64,000 nt of DNA from Fusarium oxysporum f. sp. lycopersici 4287 (GCF_000149955.1 NC_030988.1:1250167-1314166), one strand, 5' to 3'. Shown: positions 19,985 through 31,444, counted from the stretch's first letter. A program made the numbers and translations. Notes: generated from the sequence alone by a model not told the origin.

Positions 19985-20700
19985 ACCGAGTAGAATCGAG
20001 GGCTGAGCAAGACATTTGTCCAAATGTGATAAATGTAGCTGGCTACTCTATTTTTATCTCTTTTGCTAGCAACGGTTTCTAGGCAGCTAAACTTGTATCT
20101 GTCTATCTATTCGGCTCTATCACATCTCGTTGTTCGAATTAGCAGGGTCTTGAAAAATCCAAACCAAGTCGCTCTCCTTGACCGATATGTCCCGCGTGAC
20201 TTTGTTGATAAGTCGTCCACACTAGTTTTGGCCCACCCTGGCTTTGGCCCGCTCCACGTGTTGTTTATATTGCGCAGTAGTGCTGGGTGAAAATGTTTTT
20301 TTTTTATTTTTTTTTTATTTATGAAACTTGGTTGTTTCTTATTGAGCTGAGAGTTATTCTCGGGTTTATATCTCTAGATAATTGTATCTAGGACTTTAAA
20401 CTTTAAATCTAGGACTTTCAAACTGTTATTCTGAATCCTGAAGGGAAGGGGGATCCCCGGATTTTCCAACAAGCCTTAAGGCAGCATTCCCTATTGGGCA
20501 AGTAACCTTTCTGTCGAATGCCGGATAGCCGGGGCGATTATTGCATTAACGCCGAATTTGAATCAAGGTTTTAAAACGGCAAGGCCCTCTGCGCCAGTCC
20601 CCTCCCCGCCGGAGCAGCTGGAAATGGGAACAAAGCAGGGAGACAATATGGGGACTGACAATGTCCAGTCAGGTGCAGCAAGAGAGTCCTACAACATGCC
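19985..20700. other. Downstream region of the polygalacturonase, no gene
   Basis: Contains the 3' flank, T-rich tracts near 20300 and the LTR-like remnant at 20390-20475. The segment from about 20690 (AGTACCCACCTGCCGGTCAT) is probably the terminal region of the following pogo element, since similar sequence precedes the other pogo copy at 44640-44690. Confidence 0.45.
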
Positions 20701-21004
20701 TGTACCATGCAGTACCCACCTGCCGGTCATACCCACCTACCGGTCAGCGAAAAAAAGATTTCCCCATACAAAATGTTAAACTTCACTTGCACAGTGCTTG
20801 GCCAAAATTGAAGTTATTTACATGGAACAGATTGTGTCTTACTGAGAGTTTCATGCTGTTTCATATTGGAATGTTCATTTGTATTTTACATAAGCAGTTT
20901 GGTCGCATGGCACTAATGTAAAATTTCTCAAAATGTCTCCTTCATCACCCAGCCTCCCCAAAATTTCATCAAACTTTTATCTATAGCAGCTTCCTTTAAT
21001 CGCC

Positions 21005-21974
21005 TTGAAAATGCCTCAACAGTCTTATACAGAGAATGATGTCATTGAAGCTATACTGGATGTTACAGATAACCACCTCTCGCAGCACCAGGCCGCCCAG
21101 AAGCATGGAATGCCCCAAACCACTCTGTCTGACCGATTAAGAGGCCTACCGTCAAAGTCCGAGGTCACCCAACCTGCCCAGTTGTTATACAAATCCCAAG
21201 AGGCTAGATTAGTTACATGGATACTTCGACAAGAGGCCTTGGGCTATGCTCCTTCCCACAGTCAAGTTCGCGCCACGGTAGCTGCCCTGTTGAGACAGCA
21301 GGGCCGGGAAACGCCTATCGGTGTACACTGGCTAGCCAGATTTATTAAACGCCATCCAGAGATCGATACGAAGGTAGGAAAACGCCAGGAAGCTTCAAGG
21401 TTCAATTCTTTTACCCCAATGGCCGTCAATTGGTACTTTGGTATCCGGGAGAGCGAATATGGCTGGATCAAGCCTGAGAACACGGTTAATGTTGACGAGG
21501 GCGGTATCATGGCTGGATTTGGTGAGTACTGACCACTTCTGATACAAGACTTAGCAATAAATTGCAAATCTAGGTTTGGATTCCTTGGTAATTGGCAGTA
21601 GCGATCCCAGGAGGAAGGCCTTCCTCAAAGGCTCGCAGTCCCGCACTTGGACTAGTTTTATCGAAGCCGTCACTGCAGATGGCCGTCTTCTAAAGCCGGG
21701 AATTATCTTCAAGGGCAAAGAACTTCAGAAGCAGTGGTTTATTGATGAGTTTAACAAGATCGCCGACTGGTATTATATCACATCCGATAACGGCTGGACA
21801 GACAACCATATTGCGGTCGAGTGGCTCAAAGAGGTTTATCTGCCCCAAAGCCAGCCAGCAGATGAGTCTGATGCAAGGCTCATCATATTAGATGGCCATG
21901 GGAGCCATGTATCTGTAGGTATCTACCTGTTCTCGATCAGAAATACCGCTGACTGAAATTCCAGGATGAGTGGA
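21005..21974 (+). pseudogene. pogo/Fot-type transposase, 3'-truncated by a hAT element
   Basis: Exon 1 (21005-21521) has an N-terminal helix-turn-helix (YTENDVIEAILDVTDNHLSQ, AAQKHGMPQTTLSDRL) and a CENP-B-like second domain (VHWLARFIKRHPEI), then the first catalytic Asp in VNVDEGGIMAGFG. A 52-nt intron (21522-21573) leads to LDSLVIGSSDPRRKA, YYITSDNGWTDNHIAVEWLK and LIILDGHGSH (second Asp). A second intron (21915-21964) is followed by only about 10 bases (GATGAGTGGA) before the hAT terminus CAGGGTTG at 21975. The frame up to that point is clean, so decay began with the insertion or truncation. The catalytic third residue and C-terminus are missing. Confidence 0.8.
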
Positions 21975-24072
21975 CAGGGTTGAAAGCCACTCCACCCAAT
22001 CCACGTAGTGGATCCACTCGTGGATTCCACTGTCCACTCCACTAGCAAAACCCCAGTGGATTGGCTAATCCACCGAATCCACTCGGCGATGTCGTGGATG
22101 GATTGGGTGGATTTGGGTGGATTAGAAGTGGGGGTAGTTAAGGGGGCCCATGTATTTTGGCAGAATACCTCTAACAGAGGCTGATGTGCCCCATAACTTT
22201 TGCAATATTGCTACCCTATGTCAAAAACACCATGAAACTTCTGAACAGCGCAATTTTAGAATACATACAATATAGGAAACACTATTCGAATGTCGTATGC
22301 TTTCTCATTGGGATGACGTAAGTCTTGATGGATATACTTAAGATTTGCTCCGTGAGTGCATATCATCATGAGGGCCATCAATTGGTGTACATTTTCCTCA
22401 ACAACATATCCAGCAAATATCAAGCTCGACTGTCCATACTTTGGATTTATAATACAACAATTATACCATTAAATAACTGCCGGCAAGCTGATTAAGAAAA
22501 CGCGTCCAGATCCCTCAATATCTCAATACTGCGCGAAAAATTGCAAGCAATACTAATCGCGTCAAGCTCGTGATGTGAAGGATGTTAGGGACTTATCTAA
22601 TACCCGACCCCAATATGGCACTCGCTACGTGCTCGTCCACACCAAATTAGCTCGAAAGGTAAGTATCTGAAACATCTGCAGGATAAGGGCATATTGTGCC
22701 AACTAGCCGCGTTGGACTCGTCATTCGCGCTAACCTGACGACCTGTTGTTGACCCATCACCTGCACCATGTTTTGCGATTTCGACACGACAAAGAGATTA
22801 TTTTACCATGACCTCGCCTGATTCCTGCATCAACATTTCCGACAGCGGCTTCGGGTCCGCTACCGAATTAACACCCTGCCCGACGCCGTATCCTACCCGT
22901 TCAACCTCGACCCCTGTCTCGACTCTGAGGACCTCTTCCGCAAGCGATGAACAGTACGAACGTACGCTCTGGAGGCATTTCCCAGGCTGGGCGTTCTCTG
23001 AGCGAGCCAGGGAGACGCGTTGCTGGGCCTGGCAATTTGGATATGACATCCAAAAGGAAGACGCCCGCAGATGGATATGCCGAGCGTGCATTCGCAAGAA
23101 TAATCCACATCCACGACATTTCGAAGCTGATGGTATTCATAACGCGTACAATCATCTGTTCAACGACCACGGGATCCGCGCTCCGCCTGGAATGACCCAA
23201 GGAACTGCTGAAAAGAAGGCGAATTCTAAGGGCAGAAAGCCTCCGGGGCAGCGGACTCTCGCTGAATCCATGAAGCTCGATCTACACGACCCCCGAGAAC
23301 AAGCGATTGCGAATAACTTCATTAAACGCTTCGACAAGGAACACTTCCGGAGGCTTCTGATCGATTGGATCGTGGCCAAGAATCACTCCTTTTCAATTGC
23401 CGAGGAGGCAGAACTCCATGCTATCTTCGATTACTTGAACCCGTCAGTTTCGGCACGTAAAGCCAATATTACCCACACAACTGTTCGAGAAAAGATCGTC
23501 GCCGCATTCGAACAACACAAGCAGAAGGTGATAGAGGTCTTGGGCAAGGCGCCTGGACTTATCCACATCTCCTTCGACGGCTGGCGGTCTGGAAACCGAT
23601 ACGCCCTATATGGTATCTGTTGCTTCTTTAGGGACGAAAACAATAAGCCTTGCAAGATTACGCTTGGGCTCCCCGAAGTTAGCGCCAGGCACACTGGGCC
23701 TAACATCGCCGCAGAAATCCTCGACGTAATTGAATCGTATCAGATCCAAGACAAGATTGGCTATTTCACGCTTGACAACGCGAAAAACAATGATACCGCC
23801 ATGGAGATTATTGGTGGAGAGCTCGGCTTCGTTGGGGCCCGCAGGCGAGGGCGCTGTTTTGGGCATACCTTGAACCTCTCCGCCAAAGCCATTCTATTTG
23901 GGCACGATGCTGACGCTTTTGAGCGGCGGATATCAGGGGCAGAGCCTCTTACCGAAGCAGAACATTTGATTTGGCGCAAGAAGGGGCCAGCAGGCAAACT
24001 GCACAATCTTGTGGTAGCTATCCACAGATCTGACTTGTTGACTGGCATGCTTCGCAATATTCAACAAGAAGC
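21975..24072 (+). mobile_element. hAT element, left part (right end lost)
   Basis: Starts CAGGGTTGAAAGCCACTCCA. About 150 bp of subterminal DNA carries many copies of TCCACT, ATCCAC and their complements (GTGGATT, GGGTGGA). The transposase gene follows. The body ends abruptly at an LTR at 24073 and the right terminus is absent. Positions 22140-22800 hold no recognisable gene. Confidence 0.7.
22808..24072 (+). pseudogene. hAT transposase, 3'-truncated
   Basis: About 421 codons from ATG at 22808. It contains a BED-like zinc finger (WICRACIRKNNPHPRHF with NAYNHLFNDHG), the linker PREQAIANNFIKRFD, the first catalytic Asp in ISFDGWRSGNRYALYGI, the second in YFTLDNAKNNDTAM, and FGHTLNLSAKAILFG. 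The frame is uninterrupted but runs into the LTR after NIQQEA, so the third catalytic residue and dimerisation domain are missing. Relatives in the window are 48804-49429 and 62868-63987. Confidence 0.85.
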
Positions 24073-24277
24073 TGTCAGATGTTAAGGTGAATCGTGTATA
24101 TTTCTTGATTCTGTCGCAATCGAAGGACTATTGAGACCTTATATCTTCGACTGGTTCCTTCTAGGACTTGAGTCCTAGAAAGTCCTAGATGAAAGTCCTA
24201 CGATCTAAGTTTAGGGGTCAAACTTTAATCCTGAACCTTAATCCTGAAGTTGAGGGTGAACCCTCCAACATTCAACA
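24073..24277 (-). repeat. Solo Copia LTR at a hAT/retroposon junction
   Basis: Reverse complement of the LTR at 16833-17038 (205 bp, TGTCAGAT... to ...CATTCAACA). The flanks GAAGC and GGTCC do not form a 5-bp duplication. The hAT on the left and the retroposon on the right are both truncated exactly here, suggesting recombination between LTR copies rather than simple insertion. Confidence 0.8.
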
Positions 24278-24810
24278 GGTCCGTGCGTCAAGGTCGAGGG
24301 CACCAGAGGGCCCAGAAAGTCGAGCAGCCGAAGGCTGTTTGTGTTGTTCGGGCAGCCAAAGCTGCAGAGGTCGGTCGAGGCAGCGTTAAACTGCGGGCGA
24401 AGGTGAGAGTGACGGTGAGGGCACGATGACCCTCAATGTCAAGCAGCAAGATGCTGCGAATGTCGTCTGGGCAGCGGAGGCTGCAGAAGTCGGTCGTACG
24501 GGAAGTCGAGGGCGCAGAGCCCGGATTGTCGAAGGCTCGCGAAGCCGGAATGTCGGGGTAAGAAGAAGCCGCAAATAACACGTGAGAAGTAGCGCCCGAA
24601 GGCGATGTCAAGAGCTCGCGAAGCTCAATGTCGTTGCAGACACTCGTCGCGAAGAAAGGTCAACTCTCTGAATCCCTTTCTTCAGGCAGCTGTTAGGGTC
24701 CCGTTAGCCCCACAGCTGCTTTTGCTGCCATTTTAGCCTGCAAAAATTCTCTACCCTAGCAGAGCGCTAACAGCGGGTGCCAAGGAAAAAGTTTTACAGG
24801 AGAGAGTTGT
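24278..24810 (-). mobile_element. Noncoding retroposon, copy D, with stem-loop array (3'-truncated)
   Basis: Read on the minus strand from 24810 it starts CAACTCTCTCCTGTAAAA and matches copy C (38297 onward) through the first 430 or so bases. From about 24640 down to 24278 it is an array of short inverted repeats with 4-7 nt loops, such as GAGCTTCGCGAGCTC, GCCTTCGGGC, GGCTTCGCGAGCC, GCAGCCTCCGCTGC and GCAGCTTTGGCTGC, often separated by TCGAC or CGACATT. The 3' end and tail are lost at the LTR boundary. It has no coding frame. Confidence 0.75.
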
Positions 24811-24887
24811 TTTAGGGTACAGGACGATTTATAAATAGAAGTGTAGGGTGATTGACTGTAGATTTGCTAGCAAGGCGCTCTCGCGAC

Positions 24888-27356
24888 TCATGTCCATCGG
24901 TCAGCATTCCACTCTAAGAACGCCGTCTTTGCCAACCAAATATCCTCTGAAAAGCCTTGACTTGGCCGACTTCGCTTGCTTGAATCACCAGTCACCTTCT
25001 TGGCATCCATCGTCTCCGACTTCCACGCTCGCTTGTTCGGCACCAGCTGCGCCAACGGACGCCGAGGCGGCTTGAGGAGCAAAGCCCGTTCAAAGTCGAT
25101 CACCATAACCCCGTTGGTCTCAGGGTTGAATAACATGTTTGCAAGTCGCACATCTTTATGGATCACGCCCTCCCGATGCATGGCTCTCAAGGACCGAATG
25201 GCCTCGTCTTCGAGTGACTTGTTCATGTCGCCCATGTTCTGTGCTCTGTCGATGCTGCAGCCTCCCCAGGACAAAAATGTCATGTGCACCACGTAGACCC
25301 GGTGGTCATAGTAGTAAGTCTTGTTCATCGATCCAAGGTCAATGGCACCCAGGAAGACAGGCACGTGGACGCCCTGGATTGGTTTGAGACGCTCGTAGAC
25401 AGCAGCCTCGTGCTCGAGATCTTTGATGAAAGCCCGCACCGTGCCCTTGCTGACAAATGTGTAGCCATGCACAAGTAGGGTCACTTGGAAAAGCACACCC
25501 CGCGCACCACCCTCCCCCAATGGCCTGATCCCGTCGTCGAGCGACTGTTTCAGCTGGATCCAGAGTAGGCGAAGCCACTCCTTGTGGTCGACAGGATGAC
25601 GTGCGCGGGCAGGAGCACTGCTCTTGCAGTGAAGTGCCACGTTCGGGCACTTTGGGTCGAGAAAACCACCCTTGACCATGCCGAGAAGACATTTCTGCGT
25701 ACAGTACTGCCGACCCTGCTCGCCGCCTCCTCCGCGCGGCCGTAACGCCAGTAACGCTAGTCGGTGGCTCCGTCTAGTTCCTTGTCTTGTGTTTCGTCCG
25801 GTTGGCGTAGGCGTGTCCGGTGGCCTGGGCGCCGACTCGTCATCAGATGGTTCCTGCCTGTCGCCCTTCGTCAACGACCCCTCGCCAGTCTGGCACGCAG
25901 CAGTTCGACGTGTCCTTTTGCGGGGCAAGGCCGGCGACCGGTCAACATCCTTGTAGGTGGTAGGTTCATGGCCAGGTGAGTAGTCTGATGACGCCGATCG
26001 TTCATTTTCCGGGATAGAGCGCAATGTCGATTCGAAGTCCTCAGCCCACGTCTTCAAGTTCTTCATAGCTTGTAGACGTTCCTCCTGCCTATTCCCCCGT
26101 CGTTCTCCAGGCAAACCGAGAGCCATGAGGGTGAACGCCAGATATTGACCGACAGCCGTGCATATATGGACGTTGTTTGGATGCGCCGACACCTCCGGAC
26201 CAGGCTCTGCTAGATGATAGTACAGAGTCTCAGGCTCGTCCCAGTCAACTTTGAGAAACACAATGGCCTCGCCAGTGGTAAGAAGACCATATTCAAGGCC
26301 ACTTTCGATCATGTAGTGATACGTCTGCGTGATGGCAGATGCCGTCAGCCTCTCTGCGTGGTACTGAAAACGCGCGTCAGGGTCTACAGAAGTCGGAATC
26401 GTCCTTCGGTTCACAACTTCCTTGTGGATGTCCATCGCGCGGAGACCGAGACGAAGATGCGGGGCGGTCAACTTGTGAGGCGGCTTATACTCGGAAACGT
26501 AAACCATGGTGCGCCGGGAGGACAGGGTATTGTCGGATCGATAAACGCAGATTTGATCCGGCCGCAGCTGCTTGAGATCTCTTCGGTGGTCTGGCGTCTG
26601 CGGTGGCGGTGGCGGTGGCGGCGGTGGTGGTGGTGTCGATGGGGTCTCCCGCTCAACGACTTCTTCGGCCGCATCGCTGAGGGCATGGGGATGGTTCTCA
26701 AAGACGACACCATCTCCGATCTGAAAAGCCCTGCTGACCTCTTCCACCTGTTTGAGCTGTTGTATGATGGCTCTAACCGGATCCTCCACGCTATTATGTA
26801 GGAAATATTCGAGCGTCTTCTCGTCTGCTATCGGCCGTTGAGAGATCCTGTTCCCCAAGCCGGCCAGGAAGTTTCGGTTCTCGAAAACGCGGGTTTCGGT
26901 AGGAAATGAATCGTAGAGTGTACCGAAGGTGAGCTTCTGTTGATCAAGGAAGTCGGGCCATGGCCTGAGGTTTTTAGGACACCACTTGTCACGCGGATTG
27001 GTGATGGAGCCCCTTGAAGTCAGATTTGGGTCTGTTTCGATGGCGAAGCGAGAGAAAACGGAAGCATGGCAAGCTGCAATGTATTCGTCAAGTGTCGTGA
27101 GTCGTGTTTGTTCCTCTGACGCTTCGGCACGTTGCTGTTCCCTCTCGGCGCGTTGCTGTTCTCTCTCGGCGCGTTGCCGCTCCTCCTGTCGTTCTCTCTC
27201 CGCTTCCTCGGCGCGTTGCTGTTCTCTTTCGGCGCGTTGCCGCTCCTCCTGTCGTTCTCTCTCCGCTTCCTCGGCGCGTTGTCGCTCCTCCTTCGCGCGC
27301 TGCTCAGCATCTCGTAGGAGTCTTGTCAACTCTTCTACACTCAATGATCCATCCAT
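24888..27356 (-). CDS. Coiled-coil protein-kinase-like protein, intact
   Basis: 822 codons from ATG at 27356 (MDGSLSVEELTRLLRDAEQR). Residues about 15-90 are repeats of EERQRAEEAERERQ and EREQQRAE, a strong coiled coil encoded by a tandem DNA repeat. Then come a conserved region ending in a polyproline linker, SEYKPPHKLT, and a basic/acidic stretch. A Cys/His block (YCTQKCLLGMVKGGFLDPKC) precedes a kinase-like domain: GGARGVLFQV near 612, VSKG, IHKDVRLANML near 730 (HxD...N catalytic loop) and VMVIDFERA near 752 in place of DFG. The fold suggests phosphotransfer, but FER for DFG is atypical and activity is not shown. The family is multicopy near fungal repeats; its decayed paralogue is at 8531-10693. 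No stop or frameshift is visible. Confidence 0.85.
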   Translation of the reverse strand: MDGSLSVEELTRLLRDAEQRAKEERQRAEEAERERQEERQRAEREQQRAEEAERERQEERQRAEREQQRAEREQQRAEASEEQTRLTTLDEYIAACHASVFSRFAIETDPNLTSRGSITNPRDKWCPKNLRPWPDFLDQQKLTFGTLYDSFPTETRVFENRNFLAGLGNRISQRPIADEKTLEYFLHNSVEDPVRAIIQQLKQVEEVSRAFQIGDGVVFENHPHALSDAAEEVVERETPSTPPPPPPPPPPPQTPDHRRDLKQLRPDQICVYRSDNTLSSRRTMVYVSEYKPPHKLTAPHLRLGLRAMDIHKEVVNRRTIPTSVDPDARFQYHAERLTASAITQTYHYMIESGLEYGLLTTGEAIVFLKVDWDEPETLYYHLAEPGPEVSAHPNNVHICTAVGQYLAFTLMALGLPGERRGNRQEERLQAMKNLKTWAEDFESTLRSIPENERSASSDYSPGHEPTTYKDVDRSPALPRKRTRRTAACQTGEGSLTKGDRQEPSDDESAPRPPDTPTPTGRNTRQGTRRSHRLALLALRPRGGGGEQGRQYCTQKCLLGMVKGGFLDPKCPNVALHCKSSAPARARHPVDHKEWLRLLWIQLKQSLDDGIRPLGEGGARGVLFQVTLLVHGYTFVSKGTVRAFIKDLEHEAAVYERLKPIQGVHVPVFLGAIDLGSMNKTYYYDHRVYVVHMTFLSWGGCSIDRAQNMGDMNKSLEDEAIRSLRAMHREGVIHKDVRLANMLFNPETNGVMVIDFERALLLKPPRRPLAQLVPNKRAWKSETMDAKKVTGDSSKRSRPSQGFSEDIWLAKTAFLEWNADRWT
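27130..27310 (-). repeat. Tandem coding repeat for the coiled coil
   Basis: Units such as GCGCGTTGCCGCTCCTCCTG and GTTCTCTCTCCGCTTCCTC recur in tandem within the 5' part of the kinase-like gene, so coiled-coil length is likely to vary between alleles. Confidence 0.7.
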
Positions 27357-27554
27357 GATATGTGGGATTGGTGTCGTGGTGAGGATCAATTTCGAAGGGT
27401 GGATATTTGCATCGCAAACGTATGTTTTGTGTTTTGAAGCTCGGCCTAATTAAAGTGGAGCTCCATCGCGTTGCGAGGGGTTACCTGGCTGGAAATCATT
27501 TGAGGCAAAGCCTTTGTCAGCGTGCGGGCCCCACGGCTCTCACGTTGCGATAAG

Positions 27555-28245
27555 ATTTTAGCTTGCCCGACCGCAACAGCAATCAGGCCAGACCTCCATC
27601 CGTCAGATCTACGAGCACATCGAGCGACTGAGAAAGGGAAACAATAGAGTCAAGATGATCTGGGTACCATCCAGAGACGATGACCTCAGCATGAGTCGTG
27701 AAGCAAAGAGACAAGCCAAGAAGGCTACCAGAGCGGGATGCACGCCGCAATCGCTACCCCGCTCCACGCGGCTCAGGCTGGCAGTGTCGCAGCTGCATCA
27801 GCAACGGAAACTACCCAACAATGTAGGCAACTACTCCAAACGGATAGATCGGGCCCTACCAGGCAAACATACGCAAGCACTATACGACATTTGCAAGAGA
27901 CGAGAAGCCGGAGTGCTCTCGCAGCTCCGCACGGGAATGGCGAAGATCAACAGCTACCTCAACAAGATCGGGGCCGCAGAGTCGGACATGTGTGAATGTG
28001 GATGTGGACCAGAGACAATGGAGCATTTTCTGTTCCGATGCACAAGATGGGAAGCAGAGCGTGAAGCCATGCGTTGAGTAGGACAAAACATGATGGGCAA
28101 CCTTTCCTTCTTTCTAGGTGGAAAGTCGGCGTCAGACGGAGCAAAGTGGAGACCTAACCTGGAGGCGGTGCGAGCGACAGTCAAATTTGCGATGGCGACA
28201 GGAAGATTGAGCCAGGAAGGAGTTGGAGAAGGAGAAAACAAATGA
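27555..28245 (+). pseudogene. Non-LTR retrotransposon (LINE, Tad-like) 3' end of ORF2
   Basis: The frame from about 27570 reads IRQIYEHIERLRKGNNRVKM, then IWVPSRDDDLSMSREAKRQA (end of an RNase H domain). It continues ALYDICKRREAGVLSQLRTG, INSYLNKIGAAESDMCECGC and ETMEHFLFRCTRWEAER, the Cys-rich tail of fungal LINE ORF2. A TGA at 28075-28077 interrupts the frame (CGA to TGA would explain it), after which the same frame continues to TGA at 28243-28245. The 5' part of the element is absent, as in normal LINE truncation. No target duplication was identified. Confidence 0.8.
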
Positions 28246-28266
28246 CTACTAATAAAATACTACGCC

Positions 28267-28305
28267 ACCCCATGCACATTGGAGCGGCGATGGGGCGCAT
28301 GGGGT
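28267..28305 (-). repeat. Palindrome near the putative Helitron 3' end
   Basis: Nine-base arms ACCCCATGC and GCATGGGGT around a 21-nt loop, a few bases before GTAG on the minus strand. Helitron 3' ends typically carry a hairpin shortly before CTRR; here the tetranucleotide is GTAG, so the match is imperfect. It could alternatively belong to the adjoining LINE tail. Confidence 0.45.
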
Positions 28306-31300
28306 AGCCTCAGCCGAAGGCCGTGTGTCCGCGGGCCGGGAAGCTATTACTACTACTACGTACTGATCCAGTGCCATGGCCATTCTTGGTATTATATATC
28401 ATGTAAGGACTCCGTGTAAGAACCTGTCGTTTCCTAAGCTCCTGATCCCTCATCTTCATCTTCATGCCATCCGGGGGAGACCCGTAGACCAGGTGATTAC
28501 GATCAAATGGCGCATCTAACATCAAACCCTCAAGCGTTTTTACACGAGAGACAGCCACGTAGCTTAAACCGGTCTGAAAGTCCCGGCAGGAGAGATCCGT
28601 CACGATCATATCTTCTGTGATGCTTTGTGACTTGTGCACGGTAATAGCGTAGCATACGATCAGGGGAAACTGCGTGCGAGCGCAGAGAGTGGCTCCGATG
28701 AGAAAGTCTCTCTCAACTGGGAGAATTGGGACAATCTTTTTGCCATCGGGGGTGGTCAGGAACACCGGTCCGTTGTACTTGTCAAACTCCATCATGATAA
28801 CACAAGGAGGATCTTGGATGGGGTCAGCCCCGGGTGCCCAGCCGATGTCGTAAACCGTACCGCGAGCGCCGTTGCAGAGGCCAACGGGCTGCCAAAGGTT
28901 AGACGTCAGCATCAGACGAGCGCCAATGCATATAGGGATCTGCTTCGCAAGGTTGCCCGCCTTGTCATCAGGGGCAGCAGCCGCACCAGGGCCGACGTTC
29001 TTAGCTTTGACCTGGACGACTGGCCGGCCGAGGCGGTCGAGGTGATAGTGGTTATACTCGTTCACCCTATCTTTGGTAGCGTATACTCGCAGGGCGCTGG
29101 AAAACCTCGCGACCTCTCGATCGTCTAGTTTTGCCTGCACGCGGGTGGACAGGAGCTTCCAAGACTCCATAGATAGTTGGAGCAGCCGCAGTTCCCCGAG
29201 AGCTGTGCGAAACGCCTCCTGGTCGTCGCCGCGCTGCCTCTGAACAACCTTCAAGAATACTGATTTATCGAAGCGCCTATATGCGTTCCTGCCCTTGATC
29301 TCTACTCCCTGCACCTCTTTGTCGTAACAAAGCGGCTTCTGTAGCACAGGGGGAAGCTGGAAGAAGTCACCAACCAAGAGGATGTTCAGGCCGCCAAAGA
29401 ACTCCTCATTCCTGTTCGGGAACGCCTCGCGGAGACGGTCATCGATCCACGATAGCTGACGCAGTCCTAGCATGCTCTTCTCATCGATGATGAGGTACTT
29501 GATATCCTTCAGCTTCTTCTGGAGCTGGGTCTTATCAACGGGAGATAGAGGCTTGAAGTCCTTATTGATTGGGAGGTGTAACAGGGAGTGCAAGGTAGTG
29601 CCCGATATCTGGTTTCCTGCGACGCCCGTTGGCGCAGCACGCCAAACAGGTGTCCCCCCCCCCCTGTCGCGGATTGGAGGTGCGCGGAGAGCAGGTTAAT
29701 GAGGTATGACTTGCCAGTGCCGCCTCCGCCATCCACATGGAGTAGCAACTGAGAGGGATCCTGGGTCAGGAAGTGGCCCATCACCGTATCGTATACTATG
29801 CGCTGCTCTGGATTTAGGGAATCGCGAGCCTCCAAGGGCTGATCATCCACATCAAGGTCAAGGGTGTTTTCCGCTTTGCGTTGCTTCCAGTAGTCGCTGT
29901 TGAGAATGCCATCATCGGCATACCGCCCAACACGAGGGGTCCAATCGTAATTGATGTCAATGTCTCGGCGGCCGAGGATGTCGATGTCCTCTTCCTCCAG
30001 TGGGCGGTCAGGTAGCATGCGGGCGAGTTCATGCCAGTCCTCCTCCGCGATGGGCTCCTCATGGATCTCAAGCTCAAATTCATCCTCCTCTGCCGTCAAT
30101 TCATCTGTATCTGGTTCCCCATAATGATCGTCCGCATGGGTATCATGGTGCTGTCTGCAGTGCATGTACGCAGCCGTGAAGGAATCGAACCGCTGCCCGC
30201 CCACAACGAGCAACTCTTCTGGAGAGCGATGTGGATGAACCATCATCAATTTAACACGGCAGAAGTCGTTAAACTGGGAAGAGGCCTCCATAGACTTGTA
30301 TCGAGGGAAGTAAGACAGGACTCTCTTCTTCGCGTGAGCAGCGAGTCTCCTCCACGTGTTGAGATTGTACGATTGCAGGTATTCGAGATAGGTTATATCC
30401 TCATGCTGGTCCTTTCTCTCTAGATATTTCCTGTAGCTGCCGATGGCCTCGTTGACATCTCCGTCCACACGATACGAACGTGCCTGTCGCTCCAACGGAC
30501 GGCAGTCCAACGGTGACAACCATACGGGTGCCTTCTTGCAGCGGAATGTTAAGCAGCAGATGGGAAATCTCCTGCGCCGAGTAATCTCTCTCGGCAATCA
30601 GCTTGTTCATCAGGCGAGAGGAGAAGGACAACAGGGGCTGAACGTGCGATGTGTGAGGCAAGACCTGGTCTGCAAGCCTGGCGAAAGACTCGGTCTTCTT
30701 CTCAGATTTACTGCAATACTTCGCAGCGTACGTAATAACCGCCTGTAAGCTGGTGCAAGGAGATATGTCGATATTGGCTAGCCAGCCTAGGATAATCGCA
30801 GGATTGAAGTTATTCATGAGGCTGTCATTCCGGGCCGCCTCAAAGACATAGTACGACCTGCCTTCCTTCCTGATCACTGCGGCCAGCTCCCGCAAGGCAC
30901 GAGGGAAGTCAAAACGACACTCCCTCTCTGGATTGGCAACGTTTGCCGCCTCGATATCCGCAGCGGCACCTTCCATGTCCCTCGCCAGATCACCGGTTCT
31001 CTTCCTCACGCGCAAGCAGTACGTGGTATTGCACTTGTGGCGCTGGCAGCGGTTGACGATTTGTGAGAGCCGCAGGAATGTCATCTCTATGCTCAGGGGA
31101 TCCACGCTCAGGGGATTACCCTCACCCTGAGGCATAGTCCTACTCGGCTCAGGGTTAATGGCAGTGACGTGGAATCCCCATGTGCGTGCAAATACATCAC
31201 GAGCCGCTTCGTCCTCCATGTCGGCCCCTGGACAATTATCCATCCAGTACAGGCCGTGGTTGTGTGGGCTACCACGGCCTTGCCATTCGTACCGATCCCA

Positions 31301-31444
31301 GTAATCTGTGATGCTGAACTTCTTACTTAGCACGATATCCCGAAAGAGGGTGTATCGGCGGTAGAAGTGGAAAGCAGCAATGTGAGGGTTCTGCCGCAAT
31401 AGGCGGCGCGATAGAGCCATCCTCTCCGGCTCGGTGGCGGCTAG

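Noticed and set aside
19163..20023. 286-codon frame antisense to the polygalacturonase
   Set aside because: It is the mirror of the GH28 coding sequence, caused by codon bias; all family motifs are on the plus strand.
26214..26801. 195-codon plus-strand frame inside the kinase-like gene
   Set aside because: Shadow of the minus-strand coding sequence, including the complement of the polyproline linker.
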